From contig CAKQZO010000062.1 in assembly GCA_934293835.1 (NCBI GenBank), positions 1-8,896 on the forward strand: 8,896 nucleotides of DNA, given 5' to 3'. Source of the stretch: an uncultured Lacticaseibacillus sp. (GTDB lineage: Bacteria > Bacillota > Bacilli > Lactobacillales > Lactobacillaceae). The position numbers and the translations under genes were made by a program. The stretch's first letter is position 1. Every line of letters starts with the position of its first letter. Shown in pieces: positions 1-5,912 of the stretch. Under the pieces are notes generated by a model. That model made no database searches, was not told the DNA's origin, and was given only the letters and a program-made list of their open reading frames with translations.

Positions 1-1
1 T

Positions 2-595
2 TTGCAGGCGGACTATCTGATCTCCAGTGCCAACAAGTGTATTCAAGGCGTGCCAGGCTTCGCGTTCGTCATCGCCAATAAGGCGCGGCTGGGTGAGTGC
101 GCCGGCAACGCCTACAGCCTCAGCCTCGACTTGTATGATCAGTGGCAGTGCTTCGAAGCAAATGACGGAAAGTGGCGCTTCACGAGCCCGACCCACACGG
201 TGTATGCGTTCAAGACGGCACTAGAGGAACTGATCTTAGAAGGTGGGGTGGCCGCCAGAAGTCGGCGGTATCAGGAGAGCGAGGCTCGTCTGCGCGCCGG
301 CATGGCCGCACTGGGGTACGAGCCCCTTATCCACGAAGACATGCAGTCGCCAATCATCACGAGCTTCAAGTATCCTGATCGGCGGTTTGATTTCCAGCGC
401 TTTTACACCGCACTCAAGGCCGCCGGCTTCATCATCTATCCCGGCAAAGTGTCCCAAGCGCCGACGTTTCGTATTGGCAACATCGGCGAAGTGACACTCG
501 TCGGCATCGATCGCCTGCTAGAGGCGGTGGCGGCATACACTGAAAAGCGCCTAGGTGCAGTTGTTGCTGAGCCGGCCAACAGCTTGAGTCACTAA
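2..595 (+). CDS. phnW: 2-aminoethylphosphonate--pyruvate transaminase, C-terminal part (5' end outside window)
   Basis: This is the C-terminal part (197 codons) of a PLP-dependent class V aminotransferase. The family moves the amino group of 2-aminoethylphosphonate to pyruvate, giving phosphonoacetaldehyde and alanine, the first step in using this phosphonate as a phosphorus or nitrogen source. The fragment starts just before [13 protein letters not shown], where the Lys should be the Schiff-base lysine. It also has [40 protein letters not shown] and [10 protein letters not shown], all hallmarks of PhnW. PhnW proteins are roughly 365 residues, so about 170 N-terminal residues lie upstream. 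The TTG at the first possible codon is very probably an internal leucine, not a start. The reading frame is intact to TAA and ends four bases before a hairpin terminator. PhnX, the usual partner, is not in the window and would be expected upstream. The family call is firm; the substrate is inferred from the family. Confidence 0.93.
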   Translation: MQADYLISSANKCIQGVPGFAFVIANKARLGECAGNAYSLSLDLYDQWQCFEANDGKWRFTSPTHTVYAFKTALEELILEGGVAARSRRYQESEARLRAGMAALGYEPLIHEDMQSPIITSFKYPDRRFDFQRFYTALKAAGFIIYPGKVSQAPTFRIGNIGEVTLVGIDRLLEAVAAYTEKRLGAVVAEPANSLSH

Positions 596-598
596 ATC

Positions 599-660
599 AA
601 AGGCCCGCGCCTTACGATTCAGGAATGAATCGACGGGCGCGGGCCTTTGGTTTATTTTTT
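599..660. terminator. Hairpin terminator shared by convergent phnW and terC-type gene
   Basis: A perfect 13-bp inverted repeat (AAAGGCCCGCGCC at 599-611 with GGCGCGGGCCTTT at 636-648) encloses a second 6-bp stem (CGATTC 615-620 with GAATCG 627-632). On the + strand it is followed by TTTATTTTTT (651-660), which is also the 3' end of the minus-strand gene. The minus-strand T-run beyond the stem is weaker (TTTGATTTA). It should stop phnW transcripts efficiently and probably also works in the other direction. Confidence 0.88.
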
Positions 661-1314
661 CTTGCTGCGCAGTTGGTGAATCACCAAGGTGGCGATGAAC
701 GCCAAGAGGACGAAAATCGAAAAGAAGGTGTTGGAGACTTCGATGCCGATGGCGGGCACGCTTAGGCCTAATTTAATGGCGATGAAGCCGATCAAGACAT
801 AGGCCATGTACAAAAGTTCGGGCACCTTGGCCAGCAAGACGATCATGCCTTGAGCGACGAATCGCATCGCCAAGATCCCGATCATGCCACCGATCAAGAC
901 GATGACTGGATTATTGTCGATCGCTAAGGCGGTCAGAATCGAGTCGATGGAAAAGACGAAATCTAAGAAAATGATCGCGGCCACGGTGCCCCAAAACGAG
1001 CGGGACTTCGCGGCGGTTTCCGCTTCAGGCTTGGGGTTGTGTTGTTCCCAGAAGAAGTGCAACGACATCCACAAGAGATAGGCCGCCCCCAGCGCCTTGA
1101 TGAGCCAGAATTTGATCAAGAAGCTGCCGAGGCCGATGGCGATGAAGCGCAATATGTATGATCCCCATAGGCCCCACATCAAAGCGGCATGTTCTTTTTT
1201 AGGGTCGCCGAGCGTCGCCGTCTGCGCAGCCAAGACTACAGCGTTGTCGACTGACAACAAGCATTCCATGATCGCTAACGTCAGGATCGTCATTAGGCCG
1301 GTGCCGGTCATCAC
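652..1314 (-). CDS. TerC family integral membrane protein (possible Mn/metal exporter)
   Basis: A polytopic membrane protein of the TerC/Alx/YkoY family; characterised relatives export or handle Mn2+, or are linked to tellurite resistance. Visible family marks are ECLLSVDNAVVLA in the first membrane segment and IIFLDFVFSIDSILTALAID in a middle segment, whose acidic residues are the conserved metal-site candidates. The product is 220 residues from the GTG at 1314, with about seven hydrophobic stretches and a lysine-rich tail (RSKKK). The start is a problem: GTG at 1314 has no ribosome binding site, while the in-frame sequence upstream reads INTLIQLYAPFFEASDW, typical of this family's N-terminus, and follows AAAGGAGG. 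No ATG, GTG or TTG occurs between that site and 1314. I give the first canonical start here, but the natural protein probably began about 20 codons earlier. No yybP-ykoY riboswitch fits in the short leader. The metal substrate is not shown by the sequence. Confidence 0.9.
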   Translation of the reverse strand: MMTGTGLMTILTLAIMECLLSVDNAVVLAAQTATLGDPKKEHAALMWGLWGSYILRFIAIGLGSFLIKFWLIKALGAAYLLWMSLHFFWEQHNPKPEAETAAKSRSFWGTVAAIIFLDFVFSIDSILTALAIDNNPVIVLIGGMIGILAMRFVAQGMIVLLAKVPELLYMAYVLIGFIAIKLGLSVPAIGIEVSNTFFSIFVLLAFIATLVIHQLRSKKK

Positions 1315-1392
1315 CGCCGCGTGCCAGTCCGAGGCCTCGAAGAACGGGGCATAGAGTTGAATGAGCGTGTTGATAGTGATGGTTCCTCCTTT
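1315..1392 (-). other. In-frame upstream extension of the TerC gene with RBS but no canonical start codon
   Basis: On the minus strand AAAGGAGG (1392-1385) is followed by AACC and then ATC ACT ATC AAC ACG CTC, in the TerC frame. Translation gives ITINTLIQLYAPFFEASDW before the GTG at 1314, and the next upstream in-frame stop is TAG at 1401-1399. The only near-cognate starts at useful spacing are ATC at 1380 (4 nt after the GGAGG) and ATC at 1374 (10 nt). Family-like residues plus a perfect ribosome binding site indicate coding sequence. The simplest reading is an ATG that became ATC, or a sequence error. Confidence 0.7.
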
Positions 1393-1409
1393 AAGAATCT
1401 ATGGCTTAC

Positions 1410-1415
1410 ATTATA
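1410..1415 (-). promoter_or_regulatory. -10 element of the TerC gene promoter
   Basis: A consensus TATAAT reads on the minus strand at 1415-1410, about 20 bases ahead of the AAAGGAGG site. The -35 region is AT-rich (TTTTCT, 1437-1432, 16-nt spacer) and a poor match. Transcription should start near 1403, leaving a leader of only about 25-30 nt. Confidence 0.6.
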
Positions 1416-1511
1416 ACCTAAAAATCTAATGAGAAAATGGCTAAAATCTTCCAATGGCAAAAATCCTTCAGGTTGTGGTACGCTGAGGGACGAATTCATG
1501 GGGGAGATGAA

Positions 1512-2411
1512 GTGAATGCGCGTCACGAAAACGAAGGCGAACATGATGTTGTTCTTGGCGCGATCATCTGGGGGGCCGGGTATATTTTCAGTAAGCAGGC
1601 GACGAACGCCGGCATGCACGCGGGCCTGATCAATGGCATTCGCGGGCTGATCTACGCCGGGCTGGCGTATGCGTTCTTCCACCGCACGATCAACCAGATG
1701 AAGCGCCGAGACTTTGTGGTGGGGTTGATCGCGGGAACGATCAACTTCATCGGCTACCAGCTGCAGACGATCGGCCTGATGTACACGACTCCGGCCAACA
1801 ACGCGTTTCTGACCGCGATTTACGTGGTGCTGATTCCGTTTATCGTCTGGCTGTTCTTCCACCAAAAGCCGGCGCGGAAGGCCTATGTGGCGATTGCCAT
1901 CTGCATGGTCGGGATGGCCTTTTTGACCGGGGTGTTCGATCACGGCTTCAGCCTACATATCGGGGATCTGCTGACGATCGCCTCGGCCGTGTTTTATGCG
2001 CTACAGATCGTTTATTTTGGCATGATGGCCACGGCGTCCAGCCCGTGGTTGCTGGCGTTCATGTTGGGGCTGACGCAAGGCGTCTTCGGCGGGGTCTGGA
2101 GCCTGATGTTTGAGCGCGGCACGTATGCCGGCATCGATTGGCAGGCGGGCATCGTGCCGGTGGTCATCTTGGGGATCTTGTCTTCGTTCGGCGCACAGAC
2201 GCTCCAGCTGGTCGGCCAGCGCTATACCGACCCGACTCCGGCGGGGCTGATCCTGATGACCGAGTCGATGTTTGGTAGCGTCTTTTCTGTCGTGCTGGGC
2301 TTTGAGCCCTTCACCTTCGATCTGTTAGTCGGCGGCGCGCTGATCGTGATCGCACTGGTGGTCATGCAAGTCGGGTTTCGGCGTTTGTGGTTGTTCAGAC
2401 GAAAAACCTGA
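1512..2411 (+). CDS. EamA/DMT-superfamily transporter, probable 5' frameshift
   Basis: A drug/metabolite transporter with two EamA-type halves: about ten hydrophobic segments, AIIWGAGYIFSKQAT in the first membrane span, TTPANNAFLTAIYVVLIPF closing the first half and YTDPTPAGLILMTESMFGSV in the second, ending in a basic tail (RRLWLFRRKT). Such proteins sit in the cytoplasmic membrane and export or import small metabolites; the substrate is unknown. The frame is open to TGA. The annotated start, GTG at 1512, sits 5 nt after GGGGAG (1501-1506) and gives a polar N-terminus (MNARHENEGEHDVVLG), odd for this family. The overlapping ATG at 1516, 9 nt after the same site, gives MRVTKTKANMMLFLA in the other frame, a textbook DMT N-terminus that would join AIIWGAGYIF if one base were restored near 1558-1562. 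The gene is therefore probably frameshifted. An upstream in-frame ATG at 1437 lacks a ribosome binding site and was not chosen. The gene is divergent from the TerC gene. Confidence 0.88.
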   Translation: MNARHENEGEHDVVLGAIIWGAGYIFSKQATNAGMHAGLINGIRGLIYAGLAYAFFHRTINQMKRRDFVVGLIAGTINFIGYQLQTIGLMYTTPANNAFLTAIYVVLIPFIVWLFFHQKPARKAYVAIAICMVGMAFLTGVFDHGFSLHIGDLLTIASAVFYALQIVYFGMMATASSPWLLAFMLGLTQGVFGGVWSLMFERGTYAGIDWQAGIVPVVILGILSSFGAQTLQLVGQRYTDPTPAGLILMTESMFGSVFSVVLGFEPFTFDLLVGGALIVIALVVMQVGFRRLWLFRRKT

Positions 2412-2429
2412 GCAATATTCAGGAACATC

Positions 2430-2463
2430 AAAGGGGCTGCGATTTTTTGTCGCAGCCCCTTTT
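2430..2463. terminator. Hairpin terminator shared by the DMT transporter and the GGDEF gene
   Basis: A perfect 13-bp inverted repeat, AAAGGGGCTGCGA at 2430-2442 and TCGCAGCCCCTTT at 2450-2462, has a 7-nt loop (TTTTTTG). The T-runs after the stem are short on both strands (TTTT at 2460-2463 on +; CCCCTTTGATGTT on -). It lies between the stop of the transporter (2411) and the restored stop of the GGDEF gene (2474), so it probably serves both. A smaller CCTGA/TCAGG stem (2407-2411 with 2419-2423) overlaps the transporter stop. Confidence 0.85.
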
Positions 2464-2473
2464 GTTGACGAAA

Positions 2474-3613
2474 TTAGGCACTCGCGTCTGTTGGGTCGGC
2501 GAGCTGGCCTTCGATCGTGATGCAATCGCGACCATGGTGCTTGGAGTGGTAGAGGTACGCATCGGCGCGCTTGAAGACGGCCGTGGCGTACCCGTCGTCT
2601 GGCGTGGCGATGGCGAGACCGAAGCTGGCGCTGAGGTGTAATTCCCCTGCGGCAAAGTGGATGGTTGCCTAGCGCAGGCGCTGGTGGCAGTGATGGACGA
2701 TCGCTGTGGCTTGCGGCGCCGTAGCCTGCGGCAACACGATGGCGAACTCTTCGCCACCGGTGCGATAGAGTTGATAGCGCGCGTCGACGCTTTGCAGGTA
2801 GCCTTCTAGCTCTGAGGCGGCGCGCATCAGTGCCTGGTTGCCAACTAAGTGGCCGTAGGTGTCGTTGATATGCTTGAAGTGGTCGAGGTCTAACGCAATC
2901 AAAGCGAGCGGTTGACCGCTGGTGTAGGCTTCGGTGAAGTCCTCTTGAAACATTGCCCAGTTGCGGACTCTGGTCAACGCATCGTATTGGACTTTATGCG
3001 TGAGCGTGGCGATGACTTGCTGATCTTTTTGTTGGTAGCGATCGAAGTCCCACAACGCGAAGTTCGCCCAACAAAAGGCGATGAAGTTGACGAATGCGAG
3101 CTGTGGGGTGAGGGTGCGGGGCCCCATGGTGAAGGCCACCAGCCAAAATAAGGCGCCGACGCCAAGCGAAGGCAAGACGTATAGGCCTTGGTGGCGCTGG
3201 AGCATGGGGCCATACCAGCGTTCGGCGTAGACGATCAAGCAGGCGCCTAAGTACACCGGTAGTGTCGCCAGGCTCAAGGTGCCAGAAAGGGTGAAGGTGC
3301 TGAGGCCGACGGCTTGAATGAGGATGAAGTCGATCAAGGTCGGGATCAACAGGTTGGAGTAGATCAAGATGACCACCTGCAGGTTGAGTAGTGCCCAGTA
3401 GAGCCAGCCGCTCATGGCGGTGTTCAAGATGTTCACCAGAATCAAGATGGCGCAGATATAGATCAGCAGTGGCGCATGGAGCTGTGCGTGACTGAGTGTT
3501 TTGCGGACAACGACGCTTTTCTTGGTGCCTGCGTCGATCTGCGAGTAGGTGGTGATGAAGCCCAGTGTCGCGATCACGACGATAAAAATTGTCGCCAGAT
3601 ATAGTCGATACAT
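2474..3613 (-). pseudogene. Membrane-anchored GGDEF (diguanylate cyclase) gene broken by an in-frame TAG
   Basis: Diguanylate cyclases make cyclic-di-GMP from two GTP. The ATG at 3613 is preceded by GGAGG at an 8-nt spacing. The product opens with about six hydrophobic segments (residues 1-190, a probable membrane sensor) and then the GGDEF domain: YDALTRVRNWAMF (210-222), ALDLDHFKHINDTYGH (240-254) and the active-site loop YRTGGEEFAIVLP (283-295). No RxxD inhibitory site stands five residues before GGEEF (DARY is there). Translation stops at TAG (2669-2671) after 314 residues. The same frame continues without any gap for 64 more codons to TAA at 2474, reading LHLSASFGLAIA and VFKRADAYLYHSKHHGRD, the expected C-terminal part of the domain. 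One substitution such as CAG to TAG explains this. The 314-residue product lacks the end of the GGDEF fold and is probably inactive. It lies downstream of the hxlR-type gene, 56 nt away, on the same strand. Confidence 0.88.
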
Positions 3614-3640
3614 GGATGAGTCCTCCCCCGGGATACCCAT

Positions 3641-3669
3641 ATCATCGGTTATCTCATGGCGAACGTCAA
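3641..3669 (-). promoter_or_regulatory. Possible promoter of the GGDEF gene
   Basis: On the minus strand TTGACG (3669-3664; 5 of 6 to the -35 consensus) and GATGAT (3646-3641; 4 of 6 to the -10 consensus) are 17 nt apart, ending 27 nt before the ATG at 3613. The -35 lies immediately downstream of the stop codon of the hxlR-type gene. The GGDEF gene may therefore have its own transcript as well as read-through from the regulator gene. Confidence 0.4.
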
Positions 3670-4056
3670 CTATCTTTGGGATTTGCTGGGTGGCGTCAGC
3701 AGAACGTCATCGCGGTGAATGAGGGTGATGGCCTCACCATTGGCCCGGCGTTCGTCGATGTTGCATTCGCCCCAAGTGCACAAGGCACTCAGGATTTCGT
3801 TGAGGCTTTGGCCGCGTGCGGTCAGGCTGTAATCCACGCGTGGCGGCACCTGATTATAGACATGGCGGGAGACGATCCCGTCGGCTTCGAGCTCACGCAA
3901 TTGTTGAGTGAGCATTTTTTGCGTGATGTTGGGGATGGCGCGCCGTAGTTCGCCGGTGCGCATGGTGCCGTGGCGCAGGTGACATAAGATGATCGGCTTC
4001 CACTTACCGCCGATGATGGCCATGGTTGCTTCGACGCCAATATTGTAAGTTGGCAT
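3670..4056 (-). CDS. HxlR family winged-helix transcriptional regulator
   Basis: A 128-residue DNA-binding protein of the HxlR/MarR-like group, which binds as a dimer to palindromic operators and usually controls a neighbouring gene. Visible are VEATMAIIGGKWKPIIL (8-24), the recognition-helix region RTGELRRAIPNITQKMLTQQ (33-52), LRELEADGIVSR (53-64) and the wing with PPRVDYSLTARG (71-82). The start at 4056 is 6 nt after GGAGG; an upstream in-frame start at 4098 would place the operator inside the gene and lacks such a site. The usual Cys-Pro just ahead of VEAT is replaced by Ile-Gly (NIGVEAT). The N-terminal cysteine that redox-sensing relatives such as YodB and HypR use is therefore absent. 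Remaining cysteines are at 25, 93 and 98. Being divergent from an MFS exporter, it is probably its repressor or activator; the inducer is unknown. Confidence 0.92.
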   Translation of the reverse strand: MPTYNIGVEATMAIIGGKWKPIILCHLRHGTMRTGELRRAIPNITQKMLTQQLRELEADGIVSRHVYNQVPPRVDYSLTARGQSLNEILSALCTWGECNIDERRANGEAITLIHRDDVLLTPPSKSQR

Positions 4057-4085
4057 AGGGGTCCTCCTTGGGTAGGTACTTTTTG

Positions 4086-4109
4086 GTGCGTAGCGCACTA
4101 ATTAGTGCG
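4086..4109. promoter_or_regulatory. Probable HxlR operator: perfect 16-bp palindrome plus an extra half-site
   Basis: CGCACTAATTAGTGCG (4094-4109) is a perfect palindrome. A further GTGCG at 4086-4090 forms a second inverted pair with CGCAC at 4094-4098 (3-nt spacer), so three half-sites lie in 24 bases. It lies in the divergent gap, 3 bp upstream of the -35 of the exporter gene and upstream of the regulator start. This position suits control of both genes. The assignment to the HxlR protein is inference from position and symmetry. Confidence 0.65.
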
Positions 4110-4112
4110 TAA

Positions 4113-4140
4113 TTGCAGAAACGTTCCTGTCCAGTATACT
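4113..4140 (+). promoter_or_regulatory. Promoter of the MFS transporter gene
   Basis: TTGCAG (4113-4118) and TATACT (4135-4140) are 16 nt apart, close to sigma-70/sigma-A consensus. A transcript would begin near 4147 and carry a roughly 29-nt leader with GGAGG at 4165-4169. The palindrome ends 3 nt before the -35 box, so a bound regulator would touch RNA polymerase. Confidence 0.7.
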
Positions 4141-4175
4141 TGTTTTTTATAAGAAAAATCAACTGGAGGACAAAC

Positions 4176-5354
4176 ATGGAGACTACTTCAACTACTTCTC
4201 GAACGGCGACCTGGACGCTTCTGGCATTAGCGCTATCGGCGTTTGCCATCGGCATGACCGAATTCATCTCAGTCGGGGTGATGCCCTTGATCGTCACCGC
4301 GTTCAATGTTCGCTTGAGTACCGCGGGCCTCACGGTATCGATCTACGCGGCCGGGGTCATGGTCGGCGCGCCGCTGTTGACGGCATGGACCGGCCGGGTG
4401 CCACGCAAACGCCTGTTAATGGTGGTGATGGGGACATTCGTGGTCGGCAACCTCGTGACGGCCATCGCGCCAAGTTTCTGGGCGCTGTTGGCGGGACGCG
4501 TGATCGCCGCGTTTGCCCACGGGTTGTTCATGGCGGTGGCGACGGTGATCGCGGCTTCAGTCGTTGCCGAAGACCGGCGCGCGAGTGCGATCGCGACGAT
4601 GTTCACTGGGCTGACGGTGGCAACAGTGACCGGGGTGCCGCTGGGCACATTCATCGCCCAGCACGCGAGCTGGCGCATGGCGTTTGCTTTTATCGCCATC
4701 TTAGGAGTCGTGGCATTACTGGCCAACTTGGTGTTGGTGCCTAATGACCTGCCGAAGCCACTGGTCGGCAAGCATGGCGGGATGTGGCGCCTCGTACGCA
4801 ATCCCCAAGTGCGCGCGGGCTTGATCATCACCGCACTGGGGTATGGCGCAAGCTTCCCGGTGTATACCTATATCTCTGCGGTGTTACAGCGGATGGGTTT
4901 TGATGCGAGCGCCAATGTGATCTTGTTGTTGATCTATGGCGCCGCGGTTGCGGTCGGCAATACCTTGGGCGGCAAGTTCGCTAATCGCCGGCCCCTGCAT
5001 GCCCTGACGGTGATGTTCGCCGCGCTGACGGCCGTGATGGTCGCGATGTTGTTCGGCCTGGGTACCACGAGTGTTGGGCTGGCGCTGCTACTTTTGATGG
5101 GGCTGTTGGCGTTCATGAACGTGCCGGGCTTGCAGCTGGTCGTCATGCAGGCCGCAGAACAAGCGCTGCCTAACGATGCGCAGCTCGCCTCGGCGCTCAA
5201 CATCTCGGCGTTCAACGTCGGCGTGATGGGGGGCAGTTTCTTAGGTGGCCAGATCCTCAATCACTGGGGGCTGGGCGCAACGCCTTGGGGTGGCATCGTG
5301 TTTGGCCTGATCGCGCTGGTGATGACCGCTTATCTGGCGCGCCAAGAGGCCTGA
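4176..5354 (+). CDS. MFS transporter of the DHA1 type (AraJ/PbuE-like efflux family)
   Basis: A 392-residue, twelve-segment proton-coupled transporter of the cytoplasmic membrane. The N-terminus carries GMTEFISVGVMPLIV (26-40), typical of the AraJ/YdhP/PbuE/NepI group, and then a motif A-like loop between segments 2 and 3 (GAPLLTAWTGRVPRKRL, 64-80). Segment 5 carries the ATVTGVPLG stretch expected of an antiporter motif C. Relatives export sugars, purines or drugs; nothing here fixes the substrate. The ATG at 4176 follows GGAGG by 6 nt; the longer in-frame start at 4113 is the -35 box itself and is rejected. The gene is divergent from the HxlR-type regulator and is followed after 33 nt by an acetyltransferase gene with its own ribosome binding site, so the two may be partly co-transcribed. 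Confidence 0.93.
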   Translation: METTSTTSRTATWTLLALALSAFAIGMTEFISVGVMPLIVTAFNVRLSTAGLTVSIYAAGVMVGAPLLTAWTGRVPRKRLLMVVMGTFVVGNLVTAIAPSFWALLAGRVIAAFAHGLFMAVATVIAASVVAEDRRASAIATMFTGLTVATVTGVPLGTFIAQHASWRMAFAFIAILGVVALLANLVLVPNDLPKPLVGKHGGMWRLVRNPQVRAGLIITALGYGASFPVYTYISAVLQRMGFDASANVILLLIYGAAVAVGNTLGGKFANRRPLHALTVMFAALTAVMVAMLFGLGTTSVGLALLLLMGLLAFMNVPGLQLVVMQAAEQALPNDAQLASALNISAFNVGVMGGSFLGGQILNHWGLGATPWGGIVFGLIALVMTAYLARQEA

Positions 5355-5358
5355 CTCA

Positions 5359-5367
5359 TGCTAAAAT
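5359..5367 (+). promoter_or_regulatory. Possible extended -10 promoter of the acetyltransferase gene
   Basis: TGCTAAAAT (TGn at 5359-5361, TAAAAT at 5362-5367) matches an extended -10 element just after the MFS stop codon; there is no good -35 box. It would start a transcript only a few bases before the GGAGG at 5376-5380. CTCAT/ATGAG (5356-5360 with 5366-5370) also form a short inverted repeat around it. Confidence 0.4.
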
Positions 5368-5387
5368 GAGCTTCTGGAGGATAGCTC

Positions 5388-5837
5388 ATGGTAGAAATTG
5401 TAATCAAAGAGACAGCGGAGTTGCCCCCGCAGAGGTTGTTGACCATATTAGCCGCGCGCGTGGCGGTTTTTGTGGTCGAACAGCATTGTCCCTATCAGGA
5501 AGTCGATGCCAAAGATACGACGGCCAGGCATGTGATGTTAATGCAGGGAGACCAACTCGTGGCGTATGCCCGCATCATCAAGCATGATGATGGTCAGCAC
5601 TGGTCGTTCGGGCGAGTGTTGGTGGTGGCCGAAGCGCGGCACCAACACCTTGGCCGGCAACTGGTCGCCGCGACCATTGCCGAATGTCAGCGGTTATATC
5701 CGCAACAACCACTTTTGATTCAAGCCCAAGCGTATCTGCAAGATTTCTATGCCAGCTTCGGCTTCAAGCCGGTATCGGCGGTGTACCTCGAAGACGGGAT
5801 CCCGCATCTGGACATGCTTCTGGCGGCCGCTCGTTGA
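5388..5837 (+). CDS. GNAT family N-acetyltransferase, ElaA-like
   Basis: A 149-residue cytosolic acetyltransferase of the GNAT fold, using acetyl-CoA. The stretch ARVAVFVVEQHCPYQEVDAKD (23-43) is the ElaA signature region. The acetyl-CoA loop is seen as FGRVLVVAEARHQHLGRQL (74-92), in which the usual RGxGLG reads RHQHLG. The C-terminal part has IQAQAYLQDFYASFGF (111-126) and ends in IPHLDM, both family-like. Length fits ElaA proteins. The ATG at 5388 is 7 nt after GGAGG. The acceptor substrate is not known for most ElaA proteins and cannot be inferred here. The gene ends 16 nt before a long hairpin that it shares with the convergent gene. Confidence 0.9.
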   Translation: MVEIVIKETAELPPQRLLTILAARVAVFVVEQHCPYQEVDAKDTTARHVMLMQGDQLVAYARIIKHDDGQHWSFGRVLVVAEARHQHLGRQLVAATIAECQRLYPQQPLLIQAQAYLQDFYASFGFKPVSAVYLEDGIPHLDMLLAAAR

Positions 5838-5853
5838 ATGCGCATGGTAAACG

Positions 5854-5899
5854 AATCCGGCCCCTGCAAACCTGAATTTGGTTGCAGGGGCCGGATTTT
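5854..5899. terminator. Hairpin terminator shared by the acetyltransferase and CmpB-like genes
   Basis: A perfect 16-bp inverted repeat, AATCCGGCCCCTGCAA at 5854-5869 and TTGCAGGGGCCGGATT at 5882-5897, has a 12-nt loop. TTTT follows on the + strand (5896-5899), and CGTTTACC on the minus strand. It lies between two convergent genes, 13 nt before the stop of the minus-strand gene. Confidence 0.85.
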
Positions 5900-5912
5900 G
5901 TGATGCCGGGAT

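Noticed and set aside
1309..1350. Short minus-strand frame (ATG CCC CGT ...) ending at TGA just at the TerC GTG
   Set aside because: It is about 30 nt from the ribosome binding site, and the conserved TerC residues lie in the other frame.
1437..1511. Longer start for the DMT transporter at ATG 1437
   Set aside because: No ribosome binding site, polar sequence unlike any DMT N-terminus, and it overlaps the likely promoter region.
1381..1511. A yybP-ykoY manganese riboswitch ahead of the TerC gene
   Set aside because: The TATAAT at 1410-1415 leaves a leader of only about 25-30 nt, too short for that riboswitch, and its conserved stems are not present.
4113..4175. Longer start for the MFS transporter at TTG 4113
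   Set aside because: The TTG is part of the -35 box; ATG 4176 has GGAGG at ideal distance and fits the family N-terminus.
4343..4831. A 162-codon minus-strand frame inside the MFS gene, and similar frames elsewhere
   Set aside because: Low-complexity Ala/Thr/Pro-rich translations antisense to clear genes, without ribosome binding sites or family resemblance.
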